Below, piece by piece: positions 32,807-44,518 of a DNA stretch of 64,000 nucleotides. The DNA comes from [Phialemoniopsis] sp. UDSM-2020. Lineage: Eukaryota > Ascomycota > Sordariomycetes > Thyridiales > Thyridiaceae. Within the stretch, counting starts at the first letter, position 1, and every line of letters starts with the position of its first letter. The position numbers were made by a program, and so were the translations under genes. Below the pieces are notes generated by a model. That model saw nothing but the letters and a program-made list of their open reading frames with translations. It had not been told where the DNA came from and searched no databases. Where the stretch lies: the NCBI GenBank assembly GCA_018873225.1, contig JAEILZ010000004.1, forward strand, positions 1,302,001 through 1,366,000, in the 5' to 3' direction.

Positions 32807-33376
32807 TCACCTTCTCGGCTCGTCATCGTCATCGCTATCGTCCATGAAGCCTTGTTCCAGACTGCAACATCGAGGTTAGTCCTAATTCGCAAGGTCTAGA
32901 CAGCACACCGTAGACTTACTCTCTACTAAGCCTTCGCGTGTGGTCTGGCTGGTCTGCTCGTTGTCGCAAGCTATCAGTGACAACATCCGCGAGTTCCTCG
33001 CCTTCTTCCTCGTTGATCTCGATGTCCGCATGGTCCGCAACGACTAATCGTTCGTGCAGTCGTTGTCGCCATGTCGACGGCACCACCATCCGGGCCATGG
33101 CGTGTTGTATCCTCTCTCGAAACGATGACGTGTGGTTCGACAGGCTATCGACCGGCAGGTAATGGCTGTACCGTGTCCTGTAATGTTGCCAGACGGGAAT
33201 GATCAGGTACGTCAACAGCAAGAAGACCAGTAAGGCGATGATGGCCGGGATAATGAGCGTCTAGGTAGCAGTTAGCGAGGAGTTCAATCGCTGAAGAAGA
33301 TTGTCCGGATCTCTAGTTGTTGCGGCGTTTGCGCGCAATGGCATCGTACCTTGATGACGGAGAATGTGCCCGCCAT
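32807..33376 (-). CDS. small single-pass membrane protein, unknown function
   Basis: Three exons, complement(33350..33376), (32920..33260) and (32807..32861), joined over 89- and 58-nt introns, give 140 aa. After a nine-residue first exon (MAGTFSVIK) comes one strong membrane helix (LIIPAIIALLVFLLLTYLIIPVW shown only in part by positions 10-32). A basic, mostly polar domain follows, and the tail is very acidic (FMDDSDDDDEPRR). All three joins keep frame, and the second intron has an ACTAAC branch site, so the model is likely real. No family is recognised. The topology suggests a short N-terminus and a cytosolic C-terminal domain. Confidence 0.7.
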
Positions 33377-35594
33377 GGTGCCGACAGGAGCGAACTGTCC
33401 AAACCGAGCGATGCGCTGTTCTGATCGCGGGATTCTCTGTCGGACTGTCTACAGTAGCAAGACAAGAAAGACCCTAATACTGCCCTGCACTCGGGCACGA
33501 AGCGACAACGCAAGAGCCGCAAATGCCTTGTGGCAGGAAGATGTGTCGAAAAAGAGGCCTACGCAATCTATCCGGGCTGGGAGGTGACAAGTGGAGAGAG
33601 TGCCAGGAACCCGGCTCACAGCGGCCCAGCCGGGCGAGCCGGGGTACCAATTTAGCGCAACTTGTCAGCAGTAGATCCTCCCCGCGACTCATTTCACGAC
33701 AGCAATTCGGCGTCCTTGTAAGACAGGGCAGACATGCTCATTTTCACGAGGCCATACTTCATGCGAAACGTCCGCATCTCGTCAAGAATCCAATGACGAG
33801 AAGTATCCGTTCTTATCGAAGAGTAAGCTACTTAGTATATAGATAGATCATGACTAGGAAGAGAGATCTGATCTCAGCAACCAAGACTAAATAGGCCACC
33901 TACCTGGTCCGAAGTGCATTGTCATGGTATTACTGGTATCATGGGTTTGGACGGCTATTGGCAATAGAGGTGTTGCGACTTGTGAATCGAGTCAAGAGAC
34001 GAGAGCGAACGAGTGCCACGTACAGCGTGTTGGTGCTTCAGCAGTCAAGAGTCGAGAGTATTTCTAAATTGTGTAAGTAGTTCTGTTGCGGAGCAATTTA
34101 CCCGTCAGTCCAACTGAGATGAAACTCCATCACCAATGTTACCTAACTACTTGTGAGGCAATCTACGCAACAATCATTTCACAACGGCTGGTATGGGTGA
34201 CAAATGCCTCAAGATATGCCCGAGTTATCAATGTAAAGACATCTTGCAACTCCTTTAAAGTAGGTTATTTACGCATGAGAAATGGCCGCGCCCAGGCTTG
34301 GATTTTCAGAGGTGGTGGTGGGAGCATATCGAGTCGGGTTTAGCTTCGTACATTTGATGTAGCTGAGGAGGGGTCTGTGGCATCAGCCTGATGAACGGCT
34401 GGGCTGGCGACTAAGGCAAGTATGTTTTCTTCTTTCTATCCTTGTGTCGTTTTGAGCCTCCTCAAGACCTGTTCTAGCGAATATGGTGCAGATCCTAGCC
34501 GAGAAAAGTTCAAGGTTGTCATTTTCAAGATAGCCGAGTCCTCAAGTAGGCAATGACTGCAATGTTTTCGATCTCAAAAACTGAAGCTCGTCAATAGCAA
34601 GGGAGGACAAGTTGGTGACGGTTCCAATGGTGTTTCTACCCATGTGTCAGGGGTCTCGACTAAGCCCGTTTCAGAATAAACAGGGAGGGCCGCCCCTACT
34701 GGCCGCATAGTTGGCCACTTTGTTCGGAGCGACTCCGTTGGGGGGTGGATCGACGGGCTTTTGTGCCACATGGGCCATGTACATGAACTGTGTTAGAGAT
34801 GTGCTCGTGCGAGCTTTGCACAAAACATATGCACGGAAGAGGCTTGCAGTTGGCAAAGAGACGATATGTTCTCAGAATACTTTCGAATAACCCTAGAGAC
34901 TAATACACACATATACAATAAGTGGAATTCCTGGCACAAGAGCTCTTTGTTGAAGGACTTGCCATATTCTTAAAGGAGTGGTACCACCCTTTTTTTTCGT
35001 ATTTCCCCCACGGCCCGTTCTGGTAAGTAGTGTTTGTATCTGCGGTACCGTTTTAGTAGGGCCCAGTACCTTTTAGTCGCAGCCCAGCACATGCAGTTTC
35101 TCGACACGCGCCGCCGCCGTGAGAGCAGCGCTTATCAAATAATTAATCGACCCTTCTCGCATCATCACCCCTGACGATTCGAACTGTTGACCAACATATT
35201 CGGAATTCGAATTGTAAGCCCATCTCGTCCATTTCCCCATTTCTGGTCTTGACAAAGACGGTGTTTGGTGCTCTCAAAGACCTTTATCCACTTGCTAAAC
35301 AGCTCCTAATTCATGCAAACAGTCGCGACTGACCCCCCCGGCGAATCGACGCTTCCAGATCGACCCTGCCGGCCAAGGGTATGATGCGACGAGCCTTGGA
35401 CCTGAGACATCCGACACTTTGAGATCGTTTCTCTCCTCGCTCTCGACAAATCCTCTTCATATTTCCCAAGTAAAACGAGCTTTTCGGGAGCAGCAGCCTC
35501 CACACAGCAAACGACCTGCGAGAGAGCAACTGGCACACCTCCCGATTGAACACGAGGCCGCGGTGCCGGGTGTTTCAAACATCCCGCCGTCACC
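33377..35594. other. gene-poor stretch before the formin
   Basis: About 2.2 kb without a convincing gene. Frames such as 33523-33846 and 34086-34343 (plus) show no family features. The part from about 35280 on is C-rich and probably formin 5' UTR. The segment 33830-35000 is richer in A and T. No tRNA, repeat or transposase remnant was recognised. Confidence 0.45.
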
Positions 35595-38500
35595 ATGTCC
35601 TACGCCGACAAATCTAGGCAGTCCTCTGGCGGCAAGACCTCTTTCTTCTCCAGAGGCAGAAATAAGGCCGACAAGAGGCAAACCAGTGACGAAGGCCGAC
35701 AGCTAGGAGCCCATGACGCCGCTAGCTTCATGAGCTCGGGATCGCGTGCTTCGCGACACGCCAGAGAATCATCAATCATCTCGATTGACCGTCCTGAAAC
35801 CCCCGAGTCTGGTTACAACATGTCCGCTGGTGCTATGTCCACCATCCCATACGAGAACACAACCGACCGAAGATCGCCCATCCCCGTGGACTATCTTCCC
35901 AAGCAGGATCAGTTGCTGCTGGGTCGCGAACCTTTACCGCACCAACTAAACAAGTCTCCTAGTGATTTCCACCAGTACCCGAGCTTCGACCCTTCCGCCA
36001 TGTATAGTACTGCTGGCTCTCATATGTCAGGAGTCCGACCTTCCCCCGCTGCTTCCAATATGACGATGGCGTCAACGGGGCGACAGACGCAGCTCCAGCA
36101 ATGGGGCCCCCCCCGGGAAAGTGGCTACGCGGGATCTCACAGCTCGAGATACAACTCCTACCAGCCTTCTGGGGGACGAAATTCCATGGACCAGTCCAGT
36201 GTGTTTTCAGGTAATGCGCAAACCCCGCCCCGAGACACTGCAACCAAACACTCATCAAAAGTAGCACTCCCAAGTGCCTCATCACTGAGCTCCTATTCAT
36301 CCCACTCCAATAGAGACTCGCATCGCCTAACTAAATTCCCAGGCGGCGGCGGCGGTTTTCAACAGGGAGGCGGTGGCCATGACGGGTTCAACTTTGTCAA
36401 GCCCGAGGATGACAACATCATCGACCAGATGTTTCTAGCACTAATGCAGAAGCGAGGGTGGCACAACCTACCGGAGCAGGCGCGGCGTCAGATGCTTGCT
36501 TACCCGTCGGCCAAGAAATGGACTTTGATCTATCAAGACCGACTTACCGAATGGCAGGGAGAACAGAGGCGGCGGCAGACCGCCAAACCGGGGCAATATC
36601 AGAACTTCGATGTCACCACCTATTCCGACGAAGAGGGGTCTCCCGAATGGTACGTTAGGAAAGTCATGGATAACAGCCTCGACACGAAAGGTCTCGGAAG
36701 TCTCGAAGTCAACCTCCGAACCCAGCAAATCGGCTGGGTCAAGAGGTTTATCGAATGCCAGGGCCAGGTCGCCTTGACGAATGTTCTTCTCAAGATCAAT
36801 CGAAAGACGGCTTTGGGGCCGGCTGCCCCTGAGAGTGGCAAGGGCGACAAGAACCTGGATCGGGAGTACGACATTGTGAAATGTCTTAAGGCTCTGATGA
36901 ACAATAAGTTTGGTGCAGATGATGCTCTTACCCATCAACAGGTCATTGTTGCTCTGGCCACTTCCCTCATATCACCCCGGCTCACCACACGGAAATTGGT
37001 CAGCGAAGTTCTGACCTTCCTCTGTCATTGGGGAGAAGGCAATGGGCACTACAAGGTCCTTCAGGGCATGGACTCTGTCAAGAGTCAGCAGTCTGAGAAT
37101 GGACGCTTCGACGCCTGGATGCGCTTGGTTGAGGTGACTCTGGATGGCCGCGGCAAGATGGGCAGTCTTGTCGGTGCCAGCGACGAGGTGCGCAGCGGAG
37201 GTATCGGCATGGAGAACCTGCTGATGGAGTATGCGGTGGCGACCATGATTCTCATCAACATGATCGTCGACGCTCCGGAAAAGGACCTCCAGCTCCGGAT
37301 CCATATCCGGGCGCAGTTCCAGGCTTGCGGATTCAAGCGGATCCTCACAAAGATGGAGGCTTTCCAGTACGATCTCCTGAACAAGCAGATCGAAAAGTAC
37401 CGGGGCAATGAAGCCATCGATTATGAGGATATGCTGGAGCGGGACAACAGTAGCATAAAGGATAGCATCGACGGCGAGGTGAAGGATCTCACAGATCCAG
37501 TCCAGATTGTGGATGCGATCCAGCAGCGCCTTCGCGGCAGCAGGACTCAGGACTACTTCATCTCTGCGCTTCAGCACTTGCTCTTGATCAGGGACAACGA
37601 TGGCGAGGAGCGGCTGCGCATGTTCCAGCTAGTAGATTCCATGCTGAGCTATGTGGCCATGGACCGGCGGCTGCCGGACATGGATCTCAAGCAAAGTCTG
37701 AACTTCACCGTTCAGAGCCTACTTGATAAGTTGCACACCGACTCCGAGGCAAGACAAGCGCTCGATGAGGCTCTGGAGTCCAGGCAGATAGCCGAGGCTG
37801 CTATGGCCGAGCGCGATGATATGCGCGCGAAGCTTGAACTGGGTGCTGATGGACTCGTGGCCAAACTCCAGAAGCAGCTTGACGAGCAGTCCAGGTTCAT
37901 CGAGGCTCAGAGAAGGCAAGCCGAGGGCCTGAAATCCGAGCTGGATAATCTGCAGACGCTACGTGCCAAAGAGGCTCAAAGAAACGAGCTCGAGACCAGA
38001 GAGTTGTATCTCATGCTCCGTGATGCCCAGGACGTTGCTGCCTCCAATGCTGTTAAGGGCAGCAAGGCAGGCGAAGGAAATCCTGCGCAGATGCAAGGCA
38101 TTCTGGACCGTGATAGACTCATGGAACGGTTGCAGATGCAGATTGAGCGCCAAAAGACTCAGTACAAGCTGGAAGGTCGGGTCTGGGGCGATAATGCTGG
38201 GCCGTCTGACAGATTGCGAGCCCTCAGAGAGGAAATGGACGGATACGGTGGCGCTGAAGCCGGCCTGGCGACACCGCCCCGCGACTTCACCAACAGCATG
38301 CTGGGTAGCGTTCGTCGACAAACCAAGATACCTCGGAAGCCGGTCAATTCCCAAGGCGAGCCTGTCGAGGGTGTTGTGGCTGAAGAGACCGATGAGCTCA
38401 CCGACGAAGACGGCGTTGTCTACGAGAAGCCTCGTATGGTAGAGATAAGACGACCGGTCATGGACCCCAAGCAACAGACTGGCCTCCTCAACGAGATCAC

Positions 38501-40884
38501 CGGGACGGTCAAGAAGTACGATGCCAGCGATGATGAGGGAGACGGTGTCACCACCGGCCCCACACATCCGAGCCTCGAATCCCAAGCGCCGATCACGCCG
38601 GGCGATACCGAGACGCCCAAGATCGAGATCACGGGTGCCGGAGCTCCGCCTCCGCCTCCTCCCCCTCCGCCTATGCCTGGCCAGCTTCCTGGAGCTCCTC
38701 CGCCGCCTCCACCCCCACCACCTCCTCCTGGAATGCTCTCCCCGGCATCCGCTGCTGGAGGCCCACCACCACCACCGCCTCCGCCTCCGCCGCCAATGCC
38801 TGGCCAATTGCTTGGCGCCGCTCCTCCACCTCCTCCACCGCCTCCTCCTATGCCAGGGGCAGGTGGCATGCCTCCACCCCCGCCCCCTATGCCCGGAAAG
38901 ATGTCGGGCCACTTCTTGTCCCAACAGGAAAGTTTCACTGCGGCACCAACTATCGGCCTACCTGTTGTGCGGCCTAAGAAGAAGCTCAAGGCTCTTCATT
39001 GGGAGAAGGTGGATACTCCTCTGACCACTCACTGGGCTGCTCATGCACCATCGGCCGAAGAGCGCGAGGAGAAGTATATGGAGTTGAGTCGCAAGGGCAT
39101 TCTCGATGAAGTCGAGAAGCTCTTCATGGCTAAGGAGATCAAGAAACTTGGCCAGGGAGGCGCGAAGAAGGATGACAAGAAACAGATCATCTCAAGTGAC
39201 CTGCGTAAAGCTTTCGGTAAGTCTTATTGTGAACCCATGCATCCACGTTTCAAGTGCCTGACCAGTGCTTCTAGAAATTGCTCTTGCCAAGTTCTCGCAA
39301 TATTCTGTCGAGAAAGTTGTGCAGATGATCATCCATTGCGACAAGGATGTGCTCGACAACAACGTTGTCATGGACTTCTTGCAAAAGGATGATCTCTGCA
39401 ATATTCCTGACAACACAACCAAGCTCATGGCACCCTACAGCAAAGACTGGACTGGCCCAAAGGCCAGCGAGGAGTCTCGTGAGCAGGATCCCTCCGAGCT
39501 TACTCGACAGGATCAGATCTATCTGCAAACCGCCTTCGAGCTGCATCACTACTGGAAGAGCAGGATGAGAGCTTTGGCCCTGACCCGCAGCTTCGAGCCG
39601 GACTATGAGGAGATTTCTGACAAGATCCGCCACGTCATGACAGTTTCCGAGTCCCTGAGAGACTCAGTCTCCTTGATGAACGTCTTGGGTCTCATTTTGG
39701 ACATTGGTAATTACATGAACGACGCCAACAAGCAGGCGCGCGGCTTCAAGCTCAGCTCGCTAGCACGCCTTGGCATGGTCAAGGACGACAAGAACGAGTC
39801 GACGCTTGCGGATCTTGTTGAGCGTATAGTCCGCCAACAGTACCCCGAATGGGATGTATTTGCCAGCGACATTGGCGGAGTACTCACAGCACAGAAGATC
39901 AACATCGAGCAGCTGCAGACCGATGCCAAGAAATACATCGAGAACATTCGCAACGTGCAAATGTCACTCGACAGCGGCAACTTGTCTGACCCCAAGAAAT
40001 TCCATCCTCAAGACCGCGTCTCGCAGGTCGTGCAGCGGTGCATGAAGGATGCCAGGCGCAAGGCCGAACAGATGGAGCTGTACCTTGAGGAGATGATGCG
40101 AACGTACAATGACATAATGGTGTTCTACGGCGAAGACCCAGCCGACGAGAACGCCAGGCGAGACTTCTTTGCCAAGCTCGCACTGTTCGTCAGCGAGTGG
40201 AAGAGGTCGCACGAGAAGAATGTCAAGCTTGAGGAGACCAGGAAGCGCAACGAGGCCAGCATGAAGAGGAAGCACGCCCAACTCAAGGTCGCCGGCGGCG
40301 GTATGGACGGCGCTCTACCTAGTCCAACGAGCACGGGGGCCATGGACAGCCTGCTCGAGAAGCTGCGTGCTGCGGCGCCGCAGACAAGAGACCAAAGAGA
40401 CAGAAGGCGGAGAGCGCGCCTCAAGGACCGCCACCAAGTGCGTATCGCCTCGGGCCAAAAGATCCCGGATCTCAACGAGATCCCCGAGATCGAGTCGGGT
40501 CTACCAAGCGCCAAGAGCACCGAGTCTGGCCGCACCGACGAGGACGGCAATATGCTCAGCCCAGGCCTGGCATCGCCCAAGGAGGGCGAGGAAGACGATC
40601 TTGCCCAGAGGGCGGCCCTGCTCCTGCAGGGCATGCGCGCCGGCGAAGACGGCGCGGACGAGGGCGACGAAGAGAAGAGAGAGAGCCTGCGGAAAGTGAG
40701 GAGGCAGACGGCCGAGGAAGAGAGGAAGGCCCGGAGAAGAAGGATGAGAGACAACAAAGCGGCGTCTAGCCAGGCAGGTGATGGCGATGGGGAAGCTGAG
40801 CCGGCCAAGGATACGAATGGGGAGGCCGCCGAGGGAGATGTACCAACACCTACTGCGGAGGAGACGCCTGCCAACGCGGACTAA
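35595..40884 (+). CDS. sepA: formin, Bni1/SepA type (cytokinesis protein sepA)
   Basis: Exons 35595..39216 and 39275..40884 (58-nt intron inside FH2) give 1743 aa. Order: Ser-rich N-terminus; GTPase-binding/FH3 region from about 269 (DDNIIDQMFLALMQKRGW) to about 700; coiled coil at about 725-800; FH1 at about 1015-1102 with five polyproline runs; FH2 at about 1125-1530 beginning KKLKALHWEKVD; and a basic tail with a DAD-like stretch (LLLQGMRAG followed by RRQTAEEERKARRRR). Such formins are opened by Rho-family GTPases and nucleate unbranched actin for septation and tip growth, with profilin-actin delivered by FH1. The start ATG has a good context (CACCATGTC). Confidence 0.95.
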
Positions 40885-41762
40885 GCATTCAGGCCTCGCA
40901 TCCCGAGCCTCTAGGCGCGTGTGTTGTTTTGTTGGTGAAGAAGCATTTAAAATACCATACTTAATGTCTATACTTCTTCTAGAGAGATGAGAAAGGGGGA
41001 GGGATTGTAAGACGGGTAGAGGATGAGGACGATAGCATCTGCATAACGACATGACTGCATAATAGGAGCGTCAATGGAGGTTTTGAAGGAGCTTGTAACG
41101 AGAGTCTCGAGTGTCCACTCATTGCAAATATTGTGTTGTCCGGTTCATTCCATCTGAAGTGTTCACGAGAAGCATGGCTACCTTGAGTTATGCTTGGCAC
41201 GCAACTTGAAGTTATTCCCACTCCATTTGCATACCTCTTACACCATTTATCATCACCTTTGAACGTATCATGGAATATATCCTCCAACCAGAGATGCATC
41301 CGCATCAACAACGCCCGAGTTCTCTAACCCGACCTTTGAAATTAGCCGCGAGATCATCCCCTCGAGCAAGACCATATTTTCCCCACTCCAACCACACTTA
41401 TTGAACTGCCATGATGCAGGAACCCCTCATCTTCTCATCCCATTGTCAAATCATCCACCTCCCGCACGCCCAAACACACCCCCACACACCATTGTAGCAA
41501 GTATGGCAGGTAGACAGTTTCTAAGAGAAAGAGGAGAGACTGTGTGTAGCTCCCCGTTTGTGGTCTTATAATAACCATCCTGCCCGTCCTCGGTCTTTGC
41601 TCTTCAACAGCACTTCGTTTCTTTTCGTGAATCGTCCAGTGATTTTCTAATAAGACCAAGACTGAGTTTCCTGTCTCGGTCTATCTTACTCATTCTCGTG
41701 CTGTGAACAATCCTCGCTCTATAACATAACTTATACAAACGGCGCCCCCCTTTCGACAAACC
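40885..41762. other. intergenic, no gene recognised
   Basis: About 0.9 kb between two plus-strand genes: formin 3' UTR and the promoter/5' UTR of the DUF2264 gene. It becomes C/T-rich from about 41340. Nothing else was recognised. Confidence 0.5.
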
Positions 41763-44130
41763 ATGACGCAGGACGCCACCACAGGCATGGTCCTGGGCTA
41801 CGACGCCGTGCACCCCTTCGCCAAGGTCGACCTGACCGACCGCGCCTCGGTCCAGGAGCTCCTGCGCGCCCTGCTCGACCCGCTCGAGCCCTTCTTCTCG
41901 CCCGCCAAGGCCCGCGTGCGCGTCCCCGGCGCCACGGCCGTGCGGTTCGACCAGGCCGCCTCCGAGGTCGAGGGGATATGCCGGCCCCTGTGGGGGCTCG
42001 CGTGCCTGCTCGCCGGCGGCGGCGAGTACAGGGGCACCGCGTGGTGGGTGGAGGGCCTCAAGGCTGGGACGGACCCGGAGTCGCCTGAGTACTGGGGTTA
42101 TCCTAGGGACAATGACCAGAGGATGGTGGAGATGTGTCCACTTGGTGAGTAGAATGGGGATGACCTGGGCGTGGGAGAAGGGGGATGGTTGTGCTGATGT
42201 GTGTGTGGTTTATAGGTTTCGCACTGGCGGTAGCCCCTGTGTTCTGGGATTCTTTGAGTGAGAAGGAGAGGACGAACGTGGAGAATTGGCTGGGCAACTC
42301 TATCAACGAGAAGAAGTAGGTGTTGTGTCATTATATAAGGGGGATATCTGTGTCTGATATGACATTAACACGCGGACAGCATGCCAAACACAAACTGGCT
42401 ATGGTTCCGAGTCTTTGCCAATCTCGGCCTCAAGAAGAACGGCGGCAAATTCTCCCAGGAGAGACTCGACAGCGACATCGAGCACCTCAACACCTTTTAC
42501 CGTGGCGACGGCTGGTCCAACGATGGCCCCGAGGGCATTCACCGTTGAGTCCTCCCTTTATATCTTATTTCACATCCAAACCCCTGACTTACTGACACCC
42601 GCTTACACAGAAATGGACTACTACTCCTCGAGCTTCGCCATCCACTTCCTGCAGCTCCTCTACGCCAACCTCGCAGGGGAAGACGAGCCCCAGCGCGCCG
42701 CCGAGTTCAGGGAGCGCGCGGCGCTGGCGGCGCTCGACCTCGCGCACTACTACGACCGCGAGGGCCGCGCCATCCCCTTCGGCCGCAGCGTCGGCTACCG
42801 GTTCGCCATGTGCTCCTTCTGGGGCGCGCTCGCCTACGGAGGGGTCGACCTGCCGGCCCCCTTGACCTGGGGCATGGTCAAGGGCATCGTGATGCGGCAC
42901 CTGCGCTGGTGGCAGACGCAAGGGGACATGTGGAGCGCCGCGGGGACGCTGACGGTCGGGTACTCGTATCCGAACATGTATGTAAGTACTTATCGAGGGG
43001 TGCTCCCTTTTTGACCCGAGACGGGCTTCAAGTCTTGTCCCTCAGGGGTAGGGGGTAGACACCGTGAGTGCTGACAATGATGTACTGTAGATGGCAGAGA
43101 ACTACAACAGCCCCGGCAGTCCGGTAAGTCTGGTAAACCTCTGAATCACAAAGATCCAGAAACTGACCACAGGATACAGTACTGGGCCTGTCTAGCCTTC
43201 ATATGCCTCGCCGTCCCCGAGACGCACCCCTTCTGGACCTCCCCGGAGGAGTCGCAGTGGGACGTCATCCCGCCCACAAAGTCCCTCCGGCACCCGGGCC
43301 ACATCACGAGCTACCTAGGCGGGCACTGCATGCTCCTCTCCTCGGGCCAGGCCTGCGGCTACCCGATGAAGGGCACCCACGCCAAATACGGCGCCTTCGC
43401 CTACTCCTCCGCCTACGCCTACTCCGCTCCGCCGGGGCTCTTCACGCTCGAGCAGTACGCCCTGGCCTCGCAGCTCGGCCTATCCGACGACGGCGGCGAC
43501 TACTGGAAGACGCGGCGCCTGTGCGAGTACGCGGGCATCGAGGACCGCGATAACGGACCAGTGCTGGTCTCGGTCTGGCGGCCCTTCGCGGACGTCAAAG
43601 TCAAGACGTACCTCGTCCCGCCGGCAGAGGCCACGCCGAACTGGCACCTGCGCGCGCACCGCATCGAGGCCGGGCGCGAGGTCATGACGGCCGACGGCGC
43701 CTTCGCCATCCGCAACGTCGACTCGCGCACGGGGCGGTACCTCGAGCCGTACGACCCCGAGCGGTGCGAAGGGTCCAGCCCGCGCATCATCGGCAACTAC
43801 GACACCAACACGCCCGAGGGGTGGACGAGCGGGCAAGACGGCGCGTTCGCCGTGTCGGTGGGCGCCGTGGGCATACGCGCGCTCGAGAGCCAGGACACGG
43901 GGCGGCAGGCGATGCTGGTCAACGCGGACCCCAACTCGAACCTCGTGGAGAGCCGGACGACGATCCCGACGCTGCAGCACACGGTTCCCCAGGGCGGGGA
44001 CGTGTGGTACGTGTCGGCCATATACGCCAAGCCGTCCGGGCAGGGGGTGGCCAAGGAGACGTACCTGGACGGGTGGGAGAAGGTGCCTGAGATCCCTGGG
44101 TGGTTGAGGGAGGAGATGGGTGGTTCGTAA
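41763..44130 (+). CDS. DUF2264-domain protein
   Basis: Six exons, 41763..42144, 42216..42315, 42380..42543, 42611..42981, 43091..43123 and 43180..44130, give 666 aa; every junction keeps frame. The fifth exon is only 33 nt. Conserved blocks include [54 protein letters not shown] and [19 protein letters not shown], which follow the DUF2264 pattern. The family is thought to have an alpha/alpha-barrel resembling polysaccharide-degrading enzymes, but no reaction is established. There is no signal peptide, so the protein is probably intracellular. Confidence 0.85.
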
Positions 44131-44518
44131 AATGCGTACGAGTGAGAGACCTGGGGATGCAATTTCTACGATATAGTGCGTTGCTGTTGGTATTGGCTTG
44201 TCTCGGGTGGTGGTAGGCTTACCAAAAGGCCAATAGTCGAGAGTCCGCGACCGAAACCAGGTTTCGGACTCTCACGCCGTCTGCCGTACGACTCGAGATC
44301 TCCTGTTACATTTCACCGTTGTCAGTGTAACCACCATGATGAGAAAATGACAACGGCTCGATCCTCATGTGCTGTATTCCCCATGGCAGGTAACCCGATC
44401 GAAGAAAACTACGCAAGATTCTATTGTGCCTGTGCTTGGTTATCTCTATTCATGTCTGCGATCTATGGTAGCTCAACCCACACTTGCAACACCCCTGTTG
44501 CCCATGCATACGCATACT
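44131..44518. other. convergent 3' region
   Basis: About 0.4 kb between the stops of the DUF2264 and CLPTM1-family genes. Apart from the inverted repeat at 44239-44273, nothing was recognised. Confidence 0.5.
44239..44273. repeat. interrupted palindrome
   Basis: GAGAGTCCG (44239-44247) and GAAACC (44253-44258) pair with GGTTTCGGACTCTC (44260-44273). Five unpaired bases lie between the left-arm parts and one base between the arms. It lies just after the DUF2264 stop and could act in 3'-end formation or be a DNA-level footprint. The one-base loop makes a tight RNA hairpin unlikely without opening the central pairs. Confidence 0.5.

Noticed and set aside
33523..33846. 107-aa plus-strand frame beside the small membrane-protein gene
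   Set aside because: No family features, no splice partners and a basic, biased composition typical of chance frames.
36211..36342. Candidate 132-nt intron in the formin N-terminal region (GTAATG donor, CCTAACTAA branch-like site, CCCAG acceptor)
   Set aside because: The stretch is in frame, and its end codes HSNRDSHRLTKFP, which matches a conserved segment of SepA-type formins, so it is kept as coding.
37959..38989. Long glycine- or arginine-rich minus-strand frames opposite the formin
   Set aside because: They are mirror images of the polyproline FH1 codons and flanking biased sequence, with no independent features.
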